A stretch of DNA of 64,000 nucleotides from Planomicrobium stackebrandtii. Lineage in GTDB: Bacteria; Bacillota; Bacilli; Bacillales_A; Planococcaceae. Shown in pieces: positions 28,025 through 37,362 of this stretch. Position 1 is the first letter of the stretch; the number at the start of each line of letters is the position of its first letter. The stretch spans positions 230,659-294,658 of the forward strand of contig NZ_JAUSWB010000007.1 in the NCBI RefSeq assembly GCF_030814955.1, read 5' to 3'. The translations under genes and the position numbers were made by a program. The notes beneath the pieces are model-generated. The model did not search any database. It had not been told where the DNA came from and saw nothing but the letters and a program-made list of their open reading frames with translations.

Positions 28025-28690
28025 CTATTCGTAAATATTTTGACCCGCCTGAGCGAGCAGGGAGGCTCGGTCAAGAATGGTGATCTTGCCACGCTTCTTG
28101 GTGATCCAGCCGGCTTTTTGGAATTGCAGCAGGACCCGGTTCAAATGCCGGTAGCTTGTGCCAATCAAGTCTGCCATATCAACAAGGGAAGTTGCATCAA
28201 GCTTCGGCTGCGTCGGTGTCATGGACAGCAGGTAGCTCGCCAAACGAACATCTACCGGATAAAGCAAGTTGAAGTTCATGGCAGATGACTTCATTTCGAA
28301 TTTCTGCGTAATGATTTTCAGGAGAAACTGGAGCCATGCGGCATTGTCTCCCATCTCTTTTCGCAATACATCATAAGGGATCCGGATGACCCGGGTGTTG
28401 GAAACGGCTTCTACCGTGTTAATGAGCGGACAGTGCTGGACGTATTCGATGTCACCTACCAAATCGAATGGGCTTTTAAATGCCAAAATCAGCCGTTTTC
28501 CTTCCGGAGACAGCATGGAAATCTTCAGTTTTCCTTCAACCAGCAGGTAAAACGCTTCGGAATCGTCCCCTTGAGACAGCAAACGCTCCCCGCCCGATAA
28601 ACTTACGATCTGCATAGACTGCTGGATCTGTTTCGGAAATAAATCTGCCAGTTCAAACCGATGAAGATAATCGTTGATGGCTTGATCCAT
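28025..28690 (-). CDS. Crp/Fnr-family transcription regulator
   Basis: The 221-residue protein has an N-terminal cNMP-type beta-barrel (LLSQGDDSEAFYLLVEGKL), a dimer helix, and a C-terminal winged helix (LVDMADLIGTSYRHLNRVL). No Cys cluster is present, so it is not an oxygen-sensing Fnr. ATG 28690 follows AAGGAGG. It lies between two transporter genes in one operon and probably controls them through the palindrome at 29181-29201. Confidence 0.85.
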   Translation of the reverse strand: MDQAINDYLHRFELADLFPKQIQQSMQIVSLSGGERLLSQGDDSEAFYLLVEGKLKISMLSPEGKRLILAFKSPFDLVGDIEYVQHCPLINTVEAVSNTRVIRIPYDVLRKEMGDNAAWLQFLLKIITQKFEMKSSAMNFNLLYPVDVRLASYLLSMTPTQPKLDATSLVDMADLIGTSYRHLNRVLLQFQKAGWITKKRGKITILDRASLLAQAGQNIYE

Positions 28691-28701
28691 TGTCATCCTC
28701 C

Positions 28702-29127
28702 TTACCACTTCAATACAATAACACCTGCGATCATCAATGCTAATCCGGCAATCTGAGTGCGGCCAATCTTCTGCTTTGTCATGTCGAACCAGCCTTTGCC
28801 GTCAATCAGCACGGCGGTGATGAGCTGGGCGATCAGGAATATCCCAATGGTCAACGTAACGCCCATCCGGTGTACGGCGGTCATATTGCTGTAAAGGACC
28901 ACGGCTGCCAGCATTCCGCCAGACGCATACAGGAGTGGAACTTGCGTTAAGTTTTGGTAGGTTTGATCCCGCAGCAAGAGGACGATCAAGAGCGCCAGTA
29001 CAAAACCTGTGAATTGTGTCATGGTCGCTGCCTGCCAAGTGCCAATGCTGTCGCTGATTGTCGCGTTGGCGACACTTTGAAACGTCAGGAAAAAACCGCC
29101 TGCCAGTGCAAAAAAGATACCTTTCAT
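28702..29127 (-). CDS. Half-size DMT transporter (DUF606 type), first gene of the operon
   Basis: This 141-residue protein has five helices and begins KGIFFALAGGFFLTFQSVANATISD, the DUF606 opening. The frame extends to 29190, but the upstream codons are charged and the ATG at 29127 gives the family's normal N-terminus. The regulator gene starts 11 bases downstream. It probably pairs with the product of 27522-28013. Confidence 0.78.
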   Translation of the reverse strand: MKGIFFALAGGFFLTFQSVANATISDSIGTWQAATMTQFTGFVLALLIVLLLRDQTYQNLTQVPLLYASGGMLAAVVLYSNMTAVHRMGVTLTIGIFLIAQLITAVLIDGKGWFDMTKQKIGRTQIAGLALMIAGVIVLKW

Positions 29128-29180
29128 TCCGTCCACCCGCCTTTCTTTCATTTTAATGTACAGGAACAAAATAGGAGTAT

Positions 29181-29201
29181 AAAAGGACATATGTCCCTTT
29201 T
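29181..29201 (-). promoter_or_regulatory. Palindromic operator upstream of the DMT/Crp operon
   Basis: AAAAGGACAT is followed directly by ATGTCCCTTTT; the inner GGACATATGTCC is a perfect 12-base palindrome and the A/T flanks extend it with one bulge. On the minus strand it is followed by a TATACT -10-like hexamer, while the -35 is poor. A Crp/Fnr-type site is the natural guess. Confidence 0.5.
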
Positions 29202-29366
29202 GGTTTATTGTATCGGATGCTGGCTAAATCTGCAGGACATAATTAAACTTTGTTAAAAACATAGAAGAGGATAGAGAACTATTTAAGTGTGATTCTGCTG
29301 GAGGCAATTTTTCTTTACAAGCAACAACAAACAATAAAAAAATAGCTCTTCACCGAAGGAAGCTAA

Positions 29367-29388
29367 AATTTATCAGCCCCGATAAATT
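29367..29388 (+). promoter_or_regulatory. Inverted repeat upstream of the GAF/PAS kinase gene
   Basis: AATTTATC and GATAAATT form perfect 8-base arms with a 6-base centre, 108 bases before the kinase start. No T tract follows, so it looks more like a binding site than a terminator. The rest of the gap between 29202 and 29495 shows no gene. Confidence 0.4.
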
Positions 29389-29495
29389 AATATATGGTAA
29401 GCTACTGACATAATATCTTGATGAAATAGAGTGGTTTTGCAACAACAAATACGAAAATCTTCATTTCATGATGATCAAGAGCGGAGCGAATAGCC

Positions 29496-31547
29496 ATGTT
29501 GAAAGAACAAAATAGATATTCCAGGCTGGCAGATCTAACGAAAATCATTAATACGAAGCTTGAACTGAACGAGATGCTGAAGCATGTCACCACCGCTATA
29601 TCCGAAGAAATCGTTCAATGTGATTCTGTCGGGATATACTTGCCGGATGGCACCGGAAACTTTAAGGCGGTGGCAGGGAAACCGGAATCCATCAATGGAC
29701 ATTCCATTCTGTCACAAAAAATCGACCTTGAAACAGATCCATTTGCAAAAGATGTCGTCACTACTAAACAGACCATTTATATTCCGGATACATTCAGGGA
29801 CAACCGGCCAAACCCAGGGGCAGTCGCTGCATTTAACATTCACTCCCTTCTTGGGCTCCCCATCATTTATGAAGATCACTTATTTGGACTCGTGTTTTTG
29901 TTTGATTGCGGCAAACCGATGAATATTTCAGAGGTTCAGATCCAAAGCGTAGAAGCGTATGTCAATATGGCAGCAGTGGCCATCCAAAACGCTAACAACT
30001 TAAAGCAGAAAGAACAGCTGATTGCTGAAAAGCAGCTGCTGCTTGATGCCAATCGTGAGCTTTCCAGGTGTTCAACCGTTGAGGAAAGTTTGGATACTTG
30101 TTTTTATTATTTAAACAAAGCGGTGGATTGCCAAAACGTTGCGGTTTATTTAAACGATCCGAACGATGCCGACGCTCTTTGCTTTAAGGGAATGAGCAAG
30201 GAAGCTGACTGGACAGAGGACGAATGGAAAAGAGCGTTAATTGATATTCAATCAAATCGGGAGCATGGAAATGTTGTCGATGAAGTGATCGTCCAGCAAA
30301 AGATCAAATTTATTCCGAGCGAGGAAAGATGCAGGCTGCTGCTCATTCCCTTAATTTCCAAAGGAGACGCTTTTGGCTTTGTCGCCATTGCCTGTTTGAT
30401 GGAAACGCTGCAGTCTGATGAAAAGTCACAGGTGCACTTGGCACAGTCAATCGTTGATGCAACGGCATTAACGTATTCCAATTTAACGTATATGGACCTC
30501 CTGGAGCTTCGTGTGAAAAAACGGACCAGTGAATTGGCCAATGCCAATGAAAAAGTCACCAATGTAATCGACAGCATAACGGACGGTTTTTTCGCCTTGA
30601 ACAAAGAGTGGGAAGTTATCTATATCAATCGCCATCAGCCGCTGCCACATGGAAAAACGGCGGAAAGTGTCATGGGTGAGACGATTTGGTCCATCTTTCC
30701 TGACAAATTCCACGGCATTCTCCATAAAGAGTTGTCTCGAGCCATGTCAGAGCGATTGCCGGTGCATTTCGAGGTATCTTCTGCAGCGGATTCCTATTGG
30801 TTCGACGTAGTCGTGTATCCATTTGATGATGGCATTTGCTGCTTATGCAAAAACACCACTGAGAAAAAAATCTATGAAAATGAACTAAAGCGCTTGTCCA
30901 ATTTGGAACTGATCGGACAGATGGCTGCAGGAATCAGCCACGAAATCCGCAATCCGATGACAACTGTCCGCGGATTTTTGCAACTGTTGACAAGCAATAA
31001 AGAATTGCAGCATTTCAATATGTATTTTGACCTTATGATTGATGAGCTGGATCGTGCCAATTCCATCATTTCGGAATTTTTGTCGATGGGCAATACCCGG
31101 TCATCAGATTTGGAAATGCTGGATTTGAATGCCATAATTTGTGACATTTCTCCGTTATTAGAGATTGATACCTTCAATCAAAACAAAGTAATCCAGTTTG
31201 AAAATAGAAGCATCCCTGAAATGTTCTTGAACCGTGACGAAATCCGCCAATTGCTTATTAACCTTTGCCGAAATGGCTTGGAAGCGATGGAACCGGGAAA
31301 AATGCTCTCTATCCGCACCTATATGGAAGACGAGCATACAGTGGTTCTTGAAATTCAAGATCAAGGTGCCGGTATGAGTGAGGAAGTGTTAAGAAAAATC
31401 GGCACGCCCTTCTATACGACAAAAGACAATGGCACTGGCCTAGGACTGGGTGTTTCATATGCCATTGCCGCGCGCCACAATGCGAAAATCGAAGTGCAAT
31501 CAAGCAATGAAGGTACCGTATTTTCAATCAAGTTTCATCTTGAATAA
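29496..31547 (+). CDS. Orphan sensor histidine kinase with GAF and PAS domains
   Basis: The 683-residue protein has no membrane helix. Two GAF-like domains (residues about 20-170 and 185-335) are joined by a coiled coil, then come a PAS domain (about 345-455), the phosphoacceptor region with His482 (AAGISHEIRNPMTTVRG) and an ATPase domain with N-box LLINLCRNGLEAM and GTGLGLGVSYA. No response regulator lies beside it, so it probably works with a distant partner, like the phosphorelay kinases of Bacilli. The input signal is unknown. Confidence 0.88.
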   Translation: MLKEQNRYSRLADLTKIINTKLELNEMLKHVTTAISEEIVQCDSVGIYLPDGTGNFKAVAGKPESINGHSILSQKIDLETDPFAKDVVTTKQTIYIPDTFRDNRPNPGAVAAFNIHSLLGLPIIYEDHLFGLVFLFDCGKPMNISEVQIQSVEAYVNMAAVAIQNANNLKQKEQLIAEKQLLLDANRELSRCSTVEESLDTCFYYLNKAVDCQNVAVYLNDPNDADALCFKGMSKEADWTEDEWKRALIDIQSNREHGNVVDEVIVQQKIKFIPSEERCRLLLIPLISKGDAFGFVAIACLMETLQSDEKSQVHLAQSIVDATALTYSNLTYMDLLELRVKKRTSELANANEKVTNVIDSITDGFFALNKEWEVIYINRHQPLPHGKTAESVMGETIWSIFPDKFHGILHKELSRAMSERLPVHFEVSSAADSYWFDVVVYPFDDGICCLCKNTTEKKIYENELKRLSNLELIGQMAAGISHEIRNPMTTVRGFLQLLTSNKELQHFNMYFDLMIDELDRANSIISEFLSMGNTRSSDLEMLDLNAIICDISPLLEIDTFNQNKVIQFENRSIPEMFLNRDEIRQLLINLCRNGLEAMEPGKMLSIRTYMEDEHTVVLEIQDQGAGMSEEVLRKIGTPFYTTKDNGTGLGLGVSYAIAARHNAKIEVQSSNEGTVFSIKFHLE

Positions 31548-31560
31548 TAAGTAAATGGAA

Positions 31561-31602
31561 GGAGAAAAAGGCAAGGTGCAGTTGCATCTTGTCTTTTTCT
31601 CC
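31561..31602 (+). terminator. Intrinsic terminator of the kinase gene
   Basis: The arms GGAGAAAAAGGCAAGGTGCA and TGCATCTTGTCTTTTTCTCC pair across 20 bases with a few wobbles. Confidence 0.85.
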
Positions 31603-31655
31603 ACAGGACGGACAATTCATTCGTCATTTACAGACAAGAAAGAGAGAGTAACGCT

Positions 31656-32180
31656 ATGGAAATCTGGGACTTATTTGATGATGAAAGAAAGCTGCTTGGT
31701 AAGCAGCACATGAGAGGTCAAGCAATGACGCCAGGTGAATACCACATTGTGGTGGAAATCTTCACTTTCAACAGGGATGGCAAATTGCTGGTCACCCAAC
31801 GTGATGGTGCGAAGACGTATCCGTTGTTATGGGAATGTACAGGCGGCTCGGTTACTGCCAGGGAAACAAGTTTGGTCGGAGCGGTTCGTGAGCTGGAAGA
31901 AGAAACCGGGCTTGTTGCGGATCCGAAAGACCTACAGCTTATCGGCAGTTTGAAAAAAGACGTCTACTTTTTGGACAGTTATATGTGGAAGAGCCCGAAG
32001 CAATTAGAGCTGACGGATCTTAACCTCCAAGATGGAGAAGTATGCGGAGCCAAATTTGTCACATTGGCTGAATGGGAAGAAATGAATAGTGACCAGCTAG
32101 TTGTCCCAAAAGTATGGGAGCGATATAAGCTCTACAACAACTGCATCAGTAAAAAGGCAAAGACACTAAATATTAATTGA
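31656..32180 (+). CDS. Nudix hydrolase
   Basis: This 174-residue protein has the Nudix box GGSVTARETSLVGAVREL followed by EEETGL. The N-terminal EIWDLFDDERKLLGK and the layout resemble the isopentenyl-diphosphate isomerase-like or YfcD-like Nudix group, but the substrate cannot be fixed. It stands alone after a good ribosome binding site (AAGAGAGAG). Confidence 0.85.
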   Translation: MEIWDLFDDERKLLGKQHMRGQAMTPGEYHIVVEIFTFNRDGKLLVTQRDGAKTYPLLWECTGGSVTARETSLVGAVRELEEETGLVADPKDLQLIGSLKKDVYFLDSYMWKSPKQLELTDLNLQDGEVCGAKFVTLAEWEEMNSDQLVVPKVWERYKLYNNCISKKAKTLNIN

Positions 32181-32239
32181 ATGACTGATGTGATTGACTA
32201 ATATGAATTGAAATTCTGAAATTTTAGGAGGGGTATGCC

Positions 32240-32680
32240 GTGAGTATACAAAAACACAATGTGGCTTCAGATTTTTCACCGCCAAAACATATTCTCTCTG
32301 CAGCTGCAATCGTCCTTAATGACCAAGGTGAAATTTTGCTGATCAAGGGGCCACGGAGAGGTTGGGAAATGCCTGGCGGTCAGGTTGAGGAAGGAGAATC
32401 GCTTAAAGAGGCAGCTATCCGGGAAGCAAAAGAAGAGACAGGTATAGACATTAGAATCGAAAAGTTTTGTGGGGTTTTTCAAAATGTGGAAGGTTCCATC
32501 TGCAACACACTTTTCCTGGCAAAACCGGTTGGCGGCATAGAAACCACCTCGGCTGAAAGCTTGGAAGTAGCCTTTTATCCAGTTGCCGAGGCCCTCACTA
32601 TGGTCACATGTAAAAACTTCAGGGAACGAATCGAGTATTGCCTCGATAGCAGCAGCCATCCGTTTTACATAGAATTTTAG
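32240..32680 (+). CDS. Nudix hydrolase
   Basis: This 146-residue protein has the Nudix box GGQVEEGESLKEAAIREA followed by KEETGI, with GWEMPGG before it. It starts at GTG 32240 after AGGAGGGG. It follows another Nudix gene, but the two sequences differ enough that a recent duplication is unlikely. Substrate unknown; MutT/NTP-type housecleaning is typical. Confidence 0.85.
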   Translation: MSIQKHNVASDFSPPKHILSAAAIVLNDQGEILLIKGPRRGWEMPGGQVEEGESLKEAAIREAKEETGIDIRIEKFCGVFQNVEGSICNTLFLAKPVGGIETTSAESLEVAFYPVAEALTMVTCKNFRERIEYCLDSSSHPFYIEF

Positions 32681-32820
32681 CATCATCCAATTCGGCCAAG
32701 AGCGATTGAATCTGCTCCTGGCCTTTTAAGTTTGGTTGGAATAAATTATGTATTGCAAATTGCCAAACGGAATAATGGTATGATTATTGCATCCAGTTGA
32801 CTCTAGTTGGGAGGCTCCAA

Positions 32821-33681
32821 ATGGATATTTCAACGATTATTACCCAATTGACTAAAGAGAAACTTCTGCCGCCGGCTAATTGGAAATACAAAGCTTTGAC
32901 CGGAGGAACAATGAGCCAAGTTTTTCTCCTTCACCACGGAAAGGATGCGGCTTATGTCCTGAAATTCAATAAAGCCCACGTAACCAGGCCAGAAGCTGAA
33001 TTTCTTATCGCCTACCAAAAGGCATCCCTTTTGCCAGAGTTAGTGGCTGTGGATGTTTCCCATCGGTATATAGTCTATACATACATTCCTGGATCCACCG
33101 CCACATCCCTTATCGGGGGCAAGGGAGAGCTTCTCCAAACACTCGTTGAACGTTTGATCAACCACTACCAGCCTGTTTCTGTAAATGAATCCTGGGGGTG
33201 GCAGGATGCACCAGCTAGTTCATGGAAACAATTTTTAACAGAAGAAGTACAGGCAGCTCAGCAAATTTTAGTTCCATTTTTAAAAAAGAAAAAATTACAT
33301 ATTACTGCACCATTTCCAGTTGAACAACATTGGAACAGGGAACCTTTTCTCATTCATGGGGACTGTGGATTCCATAATTTTATTATGCGTGAAAAGCAAC
33401 TGGCAGGTGTCATCGACCCCACCCCAATCTTAGGGCTGCCGCATTACGACTTGATCTATGCGTTCTTTTCATCGCCAGCCAGCTTGACGAAAGAAACTTT
33501 GGATTTCGCTTTCTCAGGCATGTCCGCGGATCTGCCTGAGAAAAAGCAGCTTTATGAAGAAGTATTGATCGGTTTATACGTGCGGCTCGCGATTTGTGTA
33601 AAACACCATCCGGTAGACTTTCCCGCATATGTGAAGGCATGGGATTACTGGAGCCGACTTGCACAGGGCAGGAATTGTTAA
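32821..33681 (+). CDS. APH/choline kinase-fold phosphotransferase
   Basis: This 286-residue protein has the kinase-like catalytic loop HGDCGFHNFI with the metal-binding Asp in GVIDPTPILG. The fold includes aminoglycoside, choline and homoserine kinases, and the substrate is not visible. ATG 32821 follows GGGAGG. It is a single gene between Nudix and transporter genes. Confidence 0.8.
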   Translation: MDISTIITQLTKEKLLPPANWKYKALTGGTMSQVFLLHHGKDAAYVLKFNKAHVTRPEAEFLIAYQKASLLPELVAVDVSHRYIVYTYIPGSTATSLIGGKGELLQTLVERLINHYQPVSVNESWGWQDAPASSWKQFLTEEVQAAQQILVPFLKKKKLHITAPFPVEQHWNREPFLIHGDCGFHNFIMREKQLAGVIDPTPILGLPHYDLIYAFFSSPASLTKETLDFAFSGMSADLPEKKQLYEEVLIGLYVRLAICVKHHPVDFPAYVKAWDYWSRLAQGRNC

Positions 33682-33730
33682 ACGATGTTCCAAGGTAACT
33701 GAGTTTTAGTATGCAAAGGAGTGTGGCAGA

Positions 33731-34612
33731 TTGAAAGAAAAACTGATTTTCTCATTTCTGGTAATCTTGACGACCGGGTTAATGGGATCTTCCTTTGTCG
33801 TGGCGAAAATCGGCTTGATCCACGTCTCACCTTTGCTGTTGGCAGGGACGCGGTTTACCATTGCCGGCGGCATCATGATCGTCTTTGTGCTGCTGTTTAA
33901 AAGAAAACATCCAAAAACGGCAGTCGAATGGGGAAAAGTAGTGGTGATTGGTGCTGTTCAAACCGCAGGCGTCATGGGTGCCATCTTTTTGAGTTTACGG
34001 ACCATCACTTCCGGGGAATCTGCCATTTTAACTTTTATGAATCCATTATTGGTTGTGATATTTGGAACATTGGCACTTGGCATGCGCTACCGGCTGATCC
34101 AGTGGATAGGGGTCATTATCGGATTTCTAGGTGTTTTCGTCACGATGGGAAGCCAGTTAGGCATCGGAATTGGCACTTTATTTGGCTTTTCAAGCGCAGT
34201 TTTTTGGGCAGTAGGAACGCTGTTGATTAAGAGATGGGGAGTTTCCATAGATATGTGGGTATTGACCGCCTACCAGATGCTGTTTGGCGGAATCATTTTA
34301 CTGGTGGGTTCTGCCTTACTGGAAAATGCCTATTTTGTCGTCAATTCTACATCCCTATCCATTTTGTTATGGCTTACCATTCCTGCTTCAATTGTTCAAT
34401 TTACAATCTGGTTCCATTTGCTGCAGAAAGGGGATTCTGGAAAAGTGAGTGCTTTTCTCTTTTTGGCTCCTTTTTTCGGCATCGTTTCCGGATGGCTTGT
34501 GCTGGGAGAAGAAATCGGGTTGCCTCTGTTGATCGGCGGAAGTTTGATCTTTGCGGGAATTTTCTTAGTGAATTGGCCAGAAAAGCGAATAGCGGTAAAA
34601 GTAACGGTTTAA
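33731..34612 (+). CDS. EamA-family (DMT) transporter
   Basis: This 293-residue protein has ten hydrophobic helices in two EamA repeats, opening with TTGLMGSSFVVAKIGL and having the second-repeat motif FLFLAPFFGIVSGWLVLGE. Such proteins export amino acids or other metabolites. The start is TTG 33731 after AAAGGAG. Confidence 0.85.
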   Translation: MKEKLIFSFLVILTTGLMGSSFVVAKIGLIHVSPLLLAGTRFTIAGGIMIVFVLLFKRKHPKTAVEWGKVVVIGAVQTAGVMGAIFLSLRTITSGESAILTFMNPLLVVIFGTLALGMRYRLIQWIGVIIGFLGVFVTMGSQLGIGIGTLFGFSSAVFWAVGTLLIKRWGVSIDMWVLTAYQMLFGGIILLVGSALLENAYFVVNSTSLSILLWLTIPASIVQFTIWFHLLQKGDSGKVSAFLFLAPFFGIVSGWLVLGEEIGLPLLIGGSLIFAGIFLVNWPEKRIAVKVTV

Positions 34613-34646
34613 AGCAGAAAGCAAGTAAGAAAGGATGTATTCTATT

Positions 34647-35207
34647 TTGGTAAAGATTGCTGGAAAAAAGATCGAACTTACAGGAGCAACAGAAGCGCTG
34701 CTGGGCGAGCTTTACTACTGGCGCTATGAAGATCCACAGCAGGAAGCGAAAAAATGGAACGGTCCTTATATTCCTGAAGCTTGGCTGAATAGAGAGCAAC
34801 ACCGAAACAAGTGGCTGGAAGAGCAAGAGATTGCCAAAGGCGTTCCGGCATCGCTCGTCATCATAGCCGACGGCAAAGCGATCGGCTATGTAGGAGGTTA
34901 TTGGGTGGACCCGCATACAAACTGGCTGGAAACGGGTGAAGTCATTTACGACACCGATTACTGGAACGGCGGGTATGGTTCTGAGGCCTATCGTTTATGG
35001 ATAAACTTCTTGTTTACATACACCGATTTGCACCGGCTGGGCATGTCGACTTGGTCGGGCAATGAGCGCATGATGAAAGTCGCTGAAAGACTGGGGATGA
35101 AGGAAGAAGCACGCATCCGTAAGGCACGCATTGTAGATGGGAAACATTTTGATGCCATTAAAATGGGGGTGCTGCGCGAGGAATGGACAGCGCGGAACCA
35201 AACATAA
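34647..35207 (+). CDS. GNAT-family N-acetyltransferase (RimJ/RimL type)
   Basis: This 186-residue protein has the GNAT core: EVIYDTDYWNGGYGSEAYRL is the acetyl-CoA loop and LHRLGMSTWSGNERMMKVAERLGMK is the typical late motif (split here by a short helix). The acceptor is unknown. The in-frame ATG at 34635 touches the ribosome binding site AAAGGA; TTG 34647 gives MVKIAGKKIEL and better spacing. Confidence 0.82.
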   Translation: MVKIAGKKIELTGATEALLGELYYWRYEDPQQEAKKWNGPYIPEAWLNREQHRNKWLEEQEIAKGVPASLVIIADGKAIGYVGGYWVDPHTNWLETGEVIYDTDYWNGGYGSEAYRLWINFLFTYTDLHRLGMSTWSGNERMMKVAERLGMKEEARIRKARIVDGKHFDAIKMGVLREEWTARNQT

Positions 35208-35250
35208 AAAGGAAATGCACAGCCTATTGGCCAGTGCATTTCCTTTTTAT
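35206..35250. terminator. Bidirectional terminator between the GNAT gene and the YeiH-like gene
   Basis: The arms AAAAAGGAAATGCAC and GTGCATTTCCTTTTT flank a 15-base loop. Confidence 0.88.
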
Positions 35251-35264
35251 GTATTCTAATCTCA

Positions 35265-36299
35265 TCAAACTGCATAATACGCAAAGACGGACAGCAAAAT
35301 GGATGTGATAGTCATCGCAGCCAGCGGCAGCATGGCGCGTTCCCGCAAATCGCGCAGGCTGACCGTCAAACCGAGCCCGACCATTGCCGCCGTCAACAGC
35401 CAAGTCGTCGCTGTCGACACAAACTCACGCAGCGCTTCCGGGAAAGGAACAGAATGTCCAAAGACGTAGCTTCCCAGAACACTCAAGAGGATGAACCCGA
35501 GAAGAAACCAAGGGAATTGGATCGAAGCGTCTGTTTTCTCCTCTTTGTTTTTGCGTTTCATCAGGAATATAAAGATAAAGCAAAGAGGGACGAGCAGAAA
35601 GACGCGGCCCAATTTTCCTAGAAGCGCAATGGCCAAGCCGTCTTCTCCAGCAGGTGCTCCGGCCAAAGCCACATGGGCGATTTCATGAAGGCTGATGCCG
35701 ACCCACATGCCGTATTCAATGTCATCAAGCGGCAAGAATGGACGAAGAATGGTATAGGAAATGGCAAAGACCGTGCCCATAAGCGCAATGATGCCGACGC
35801 TGATTGCCGTATCTTCGTCTTTTGCTTTGATGATCGGGGCGATTGCCGCAATGGCCGCCGCTCCGCAAACGCCTGTACCGACGCCGAGCAGCAGCGAAAT
35901 GGTCTTATCTGCCTTAAAGCGTTTCGCCAGCCATACGGTAAGTAGAATCGCGAAAGCGATGACGACCATATCCCGCAGCAATAAACCCAGCCCATCGCTA
36001 AAGACCGTATCAATGTTCAATTTTAATCCATAAAGAATGATGGCAACACGTAACAAGCGTTTTGAAGAAAAGGTGATCCCGGAACGGATGGCATTTGGGT
36101 AGCCGAAAATCTGCCGATAGAAAACAGCGATGATAATGGCACAAGCCAGTTGGCCGACCTGATCAAAGCCGGGCACCTGAGCCAATCCATAACCGAGAAA
36201 TGCAATCAGGAATGTAAACAGGACGCCGCCAATCCAGGCAGTTTTTGGTGTCAAAGGATTAGAGTTGGGTTGGAAAGAGTTTGTGTTGTTTGCAGTCAT
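35265..36299 (-). CDS. YeiH/UPF0324-family membrane transporter
   Basis: This 344-residue protein has about ten helices and motifs such as GVGTGVCGAAAIAAIAPI and GISLHEIAHVALAG, typical of UPF0324 (YeiH). A sulfate or sulfur-compound export role has been proposed for the family but not firmly shown. ATG 36299 follows GCAGGAGG. It is divergent from a LysR regulator, the same arrangement as many yeiH-type genes, so the regulator probably controls it. Confidence 0.87.
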   Translation of the reverse strand: MTANNTNSFQPNSNPLTPKTAWIGGVLFTFLIAFLGYGLAQVPGFDQVGQLACAIIIAVFYRQIFGYPNAIRSGITFSSKRLLRVAIILYGLKLNIDTVFSDGLGLLLRDMVVIAFAILLTVWLAKRFKADKTISLLLGVGTGVCGAAAIAAIAPIIKAKDEDTAISVGIIALMGTVFAISYTILRPFLPLDDIEYGMWVGISLHEIAHVALAGAPAGEDGLAIALLGKLGRVFLLVPLCFIFIFLMKRKNKEEKTDASIQFPWFLLGFILLSVLGSYVFGHSVPFPEALREFVSTATTWLLTAAMVGLGLTVSLRDLRERAMLPLAAMTITSILLSVFAYYAV

Positions 36300-36346
36300 G
36301 GTGAAACCTCCTGCAAGTAAGTATAGAAAAAGGCTATACATTAGTA

Positions 36347-36358
36347 AAATAATTATTT
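36347..36358. promoter_or_regulatory. Palindrome in the divergent YeiH/LysR promoter region
   Basis: AAATAATTATTT is a perfect 12-base palindrome midway between the two divergent starts, a natural place for a LysR-type regulator to bind. The surrounding sequence is AT-rich, so chance is possible. Confidence 0.35.
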
Positions 36359-36404
36359 AATATAGTGATAATAAGTATTCTGCTATATGAGAGTGGGGAT
36401 CAGG

Positions 36405-37310
36405 ATGGATCAGCGGTTGGAAGTGTTTCTCAAAGTCATTGAAAAGAAGAATTTCTCCAAAGCAGCGGAAGAGCTGCACATGACGCAGCCTGCTGTCAGC
36501 CAGTATATCCGGTCATTGGAAGACAGCACGGGCGTCAAATTGCTGGAGCGAACCAATAAATACGTGCGGCTGAACAAAGCAGGGGAAATCGTCTATCACC
36601 ACGCCATTGAAATCAAAGAGCTTTACGCTAAAATGAACCACCTTCTTGACGACTTGACCAACAAAGCAAGCGGGTCAATTGCCATCGGTGCGAGCTACAC
36701 ATTTGGCGAATACTTGCTGCCGCGGATAATCGCAGAGGCCAAACAACAGTATCCAGACATTAAGCCGACCGTCACCATCGGCAACACGACAACGATTGCT
36801 GGACTCGTGCTCAGCCATCAGCTGGATGTCGGCATAGTAGAAGGCCACTTCAAAGGAGTGCAGGAATTGAAGACCGAACCGTTCGCGGAAGATCGAATGG
36901 TTATTGTGGCATCAGCCGATCATCCGTTGGCAGGCCGCGAAGAGCCGATAACAATGAAAGAATTGATCGAAGAAACTTGGATCTTGCGAGAGCTTGGCTC
37001 CGGCACAAGGGAAGCATCCGAAAACGTCTTCAAGCAATTTTCAATCGCTCCCCAGTCCATCATGCATTTCAGCAGTACCCAGCCAATCAAAGCCATGGTT
37101 GAAGCGGGTATGGGCATCAGCCTCTTATCAGAATGGGCGGTTCAAAAAGAACTGCGCTATGGAGACATAAAAGTACTGGATGTGAAAGAGTTGCCTTATA
37201 CTCGCAATTTTTCCATCGTCACCCGTTCGCCATTCCAGACAAAGGCGCTTTCCGCATTTTTGGAATTGTTGAAGAGTCATAAGGAACTCACTGATTTTAA
37301 GATTCAATAA
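36405..37310 (+). CDS. LysR-family transcription regulator
   Basis: This 301-residue protein has the LysR winged helix (FSKAAEELHMTQPAVSQYIRS) and the effector domain with the IGASYTFGEYLLP opening. It is nearest to the CysL/YwfK-like group, which senses sulfur or nitrogen status. ATG 36405 follows AGTGGGGATCAGG; the longer frame from 36387 lacks a ribosome binding site. It most likely regulates the divergent transporter gene and itself. Confidence 0.88.
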   Translation: MDQRLEVFLKVIEKKNFSKAAEELHMTQPAVSQYIRSLEDSTGVKLLERTNKYVRLNKAGEIVYHHAIEIKELYAKMNHLLDDLTNKASGSIAIGASYTFGEYLLPRIIAEAKQQYPDIKPTVTIGNTTTIAGLVLSHQLDVGIVEGHFKGVQELKTEPFAEDRMVIVASADHPLAGREEPITMKELIEETWILRELGSGTREASENVFKQFSIAPQSIMHFSSTQPIKAMVEAGMGISLLSEWAVQKELRYGDIKVLDVKELPYTRNFSIVTRSPFQTKALSAFLELLKSHKELTDFKIQ

Positions 37311-37313
37311 ATG

Positions 37314-37352
37314 AAAAAACGATTCTGCAATATTATGCAGGATCGTTTTTAT
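37314..37352. terminator. Bidirectional terminator after the LysR gene
   Basis: The arms AAAAACGATTCTGCA and TGCAGGATCGTTTTT are nearly perfect, between convergent genes. Confidence 0.85.
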
Positions 37353-37362
37353 ATTGCGAGTA

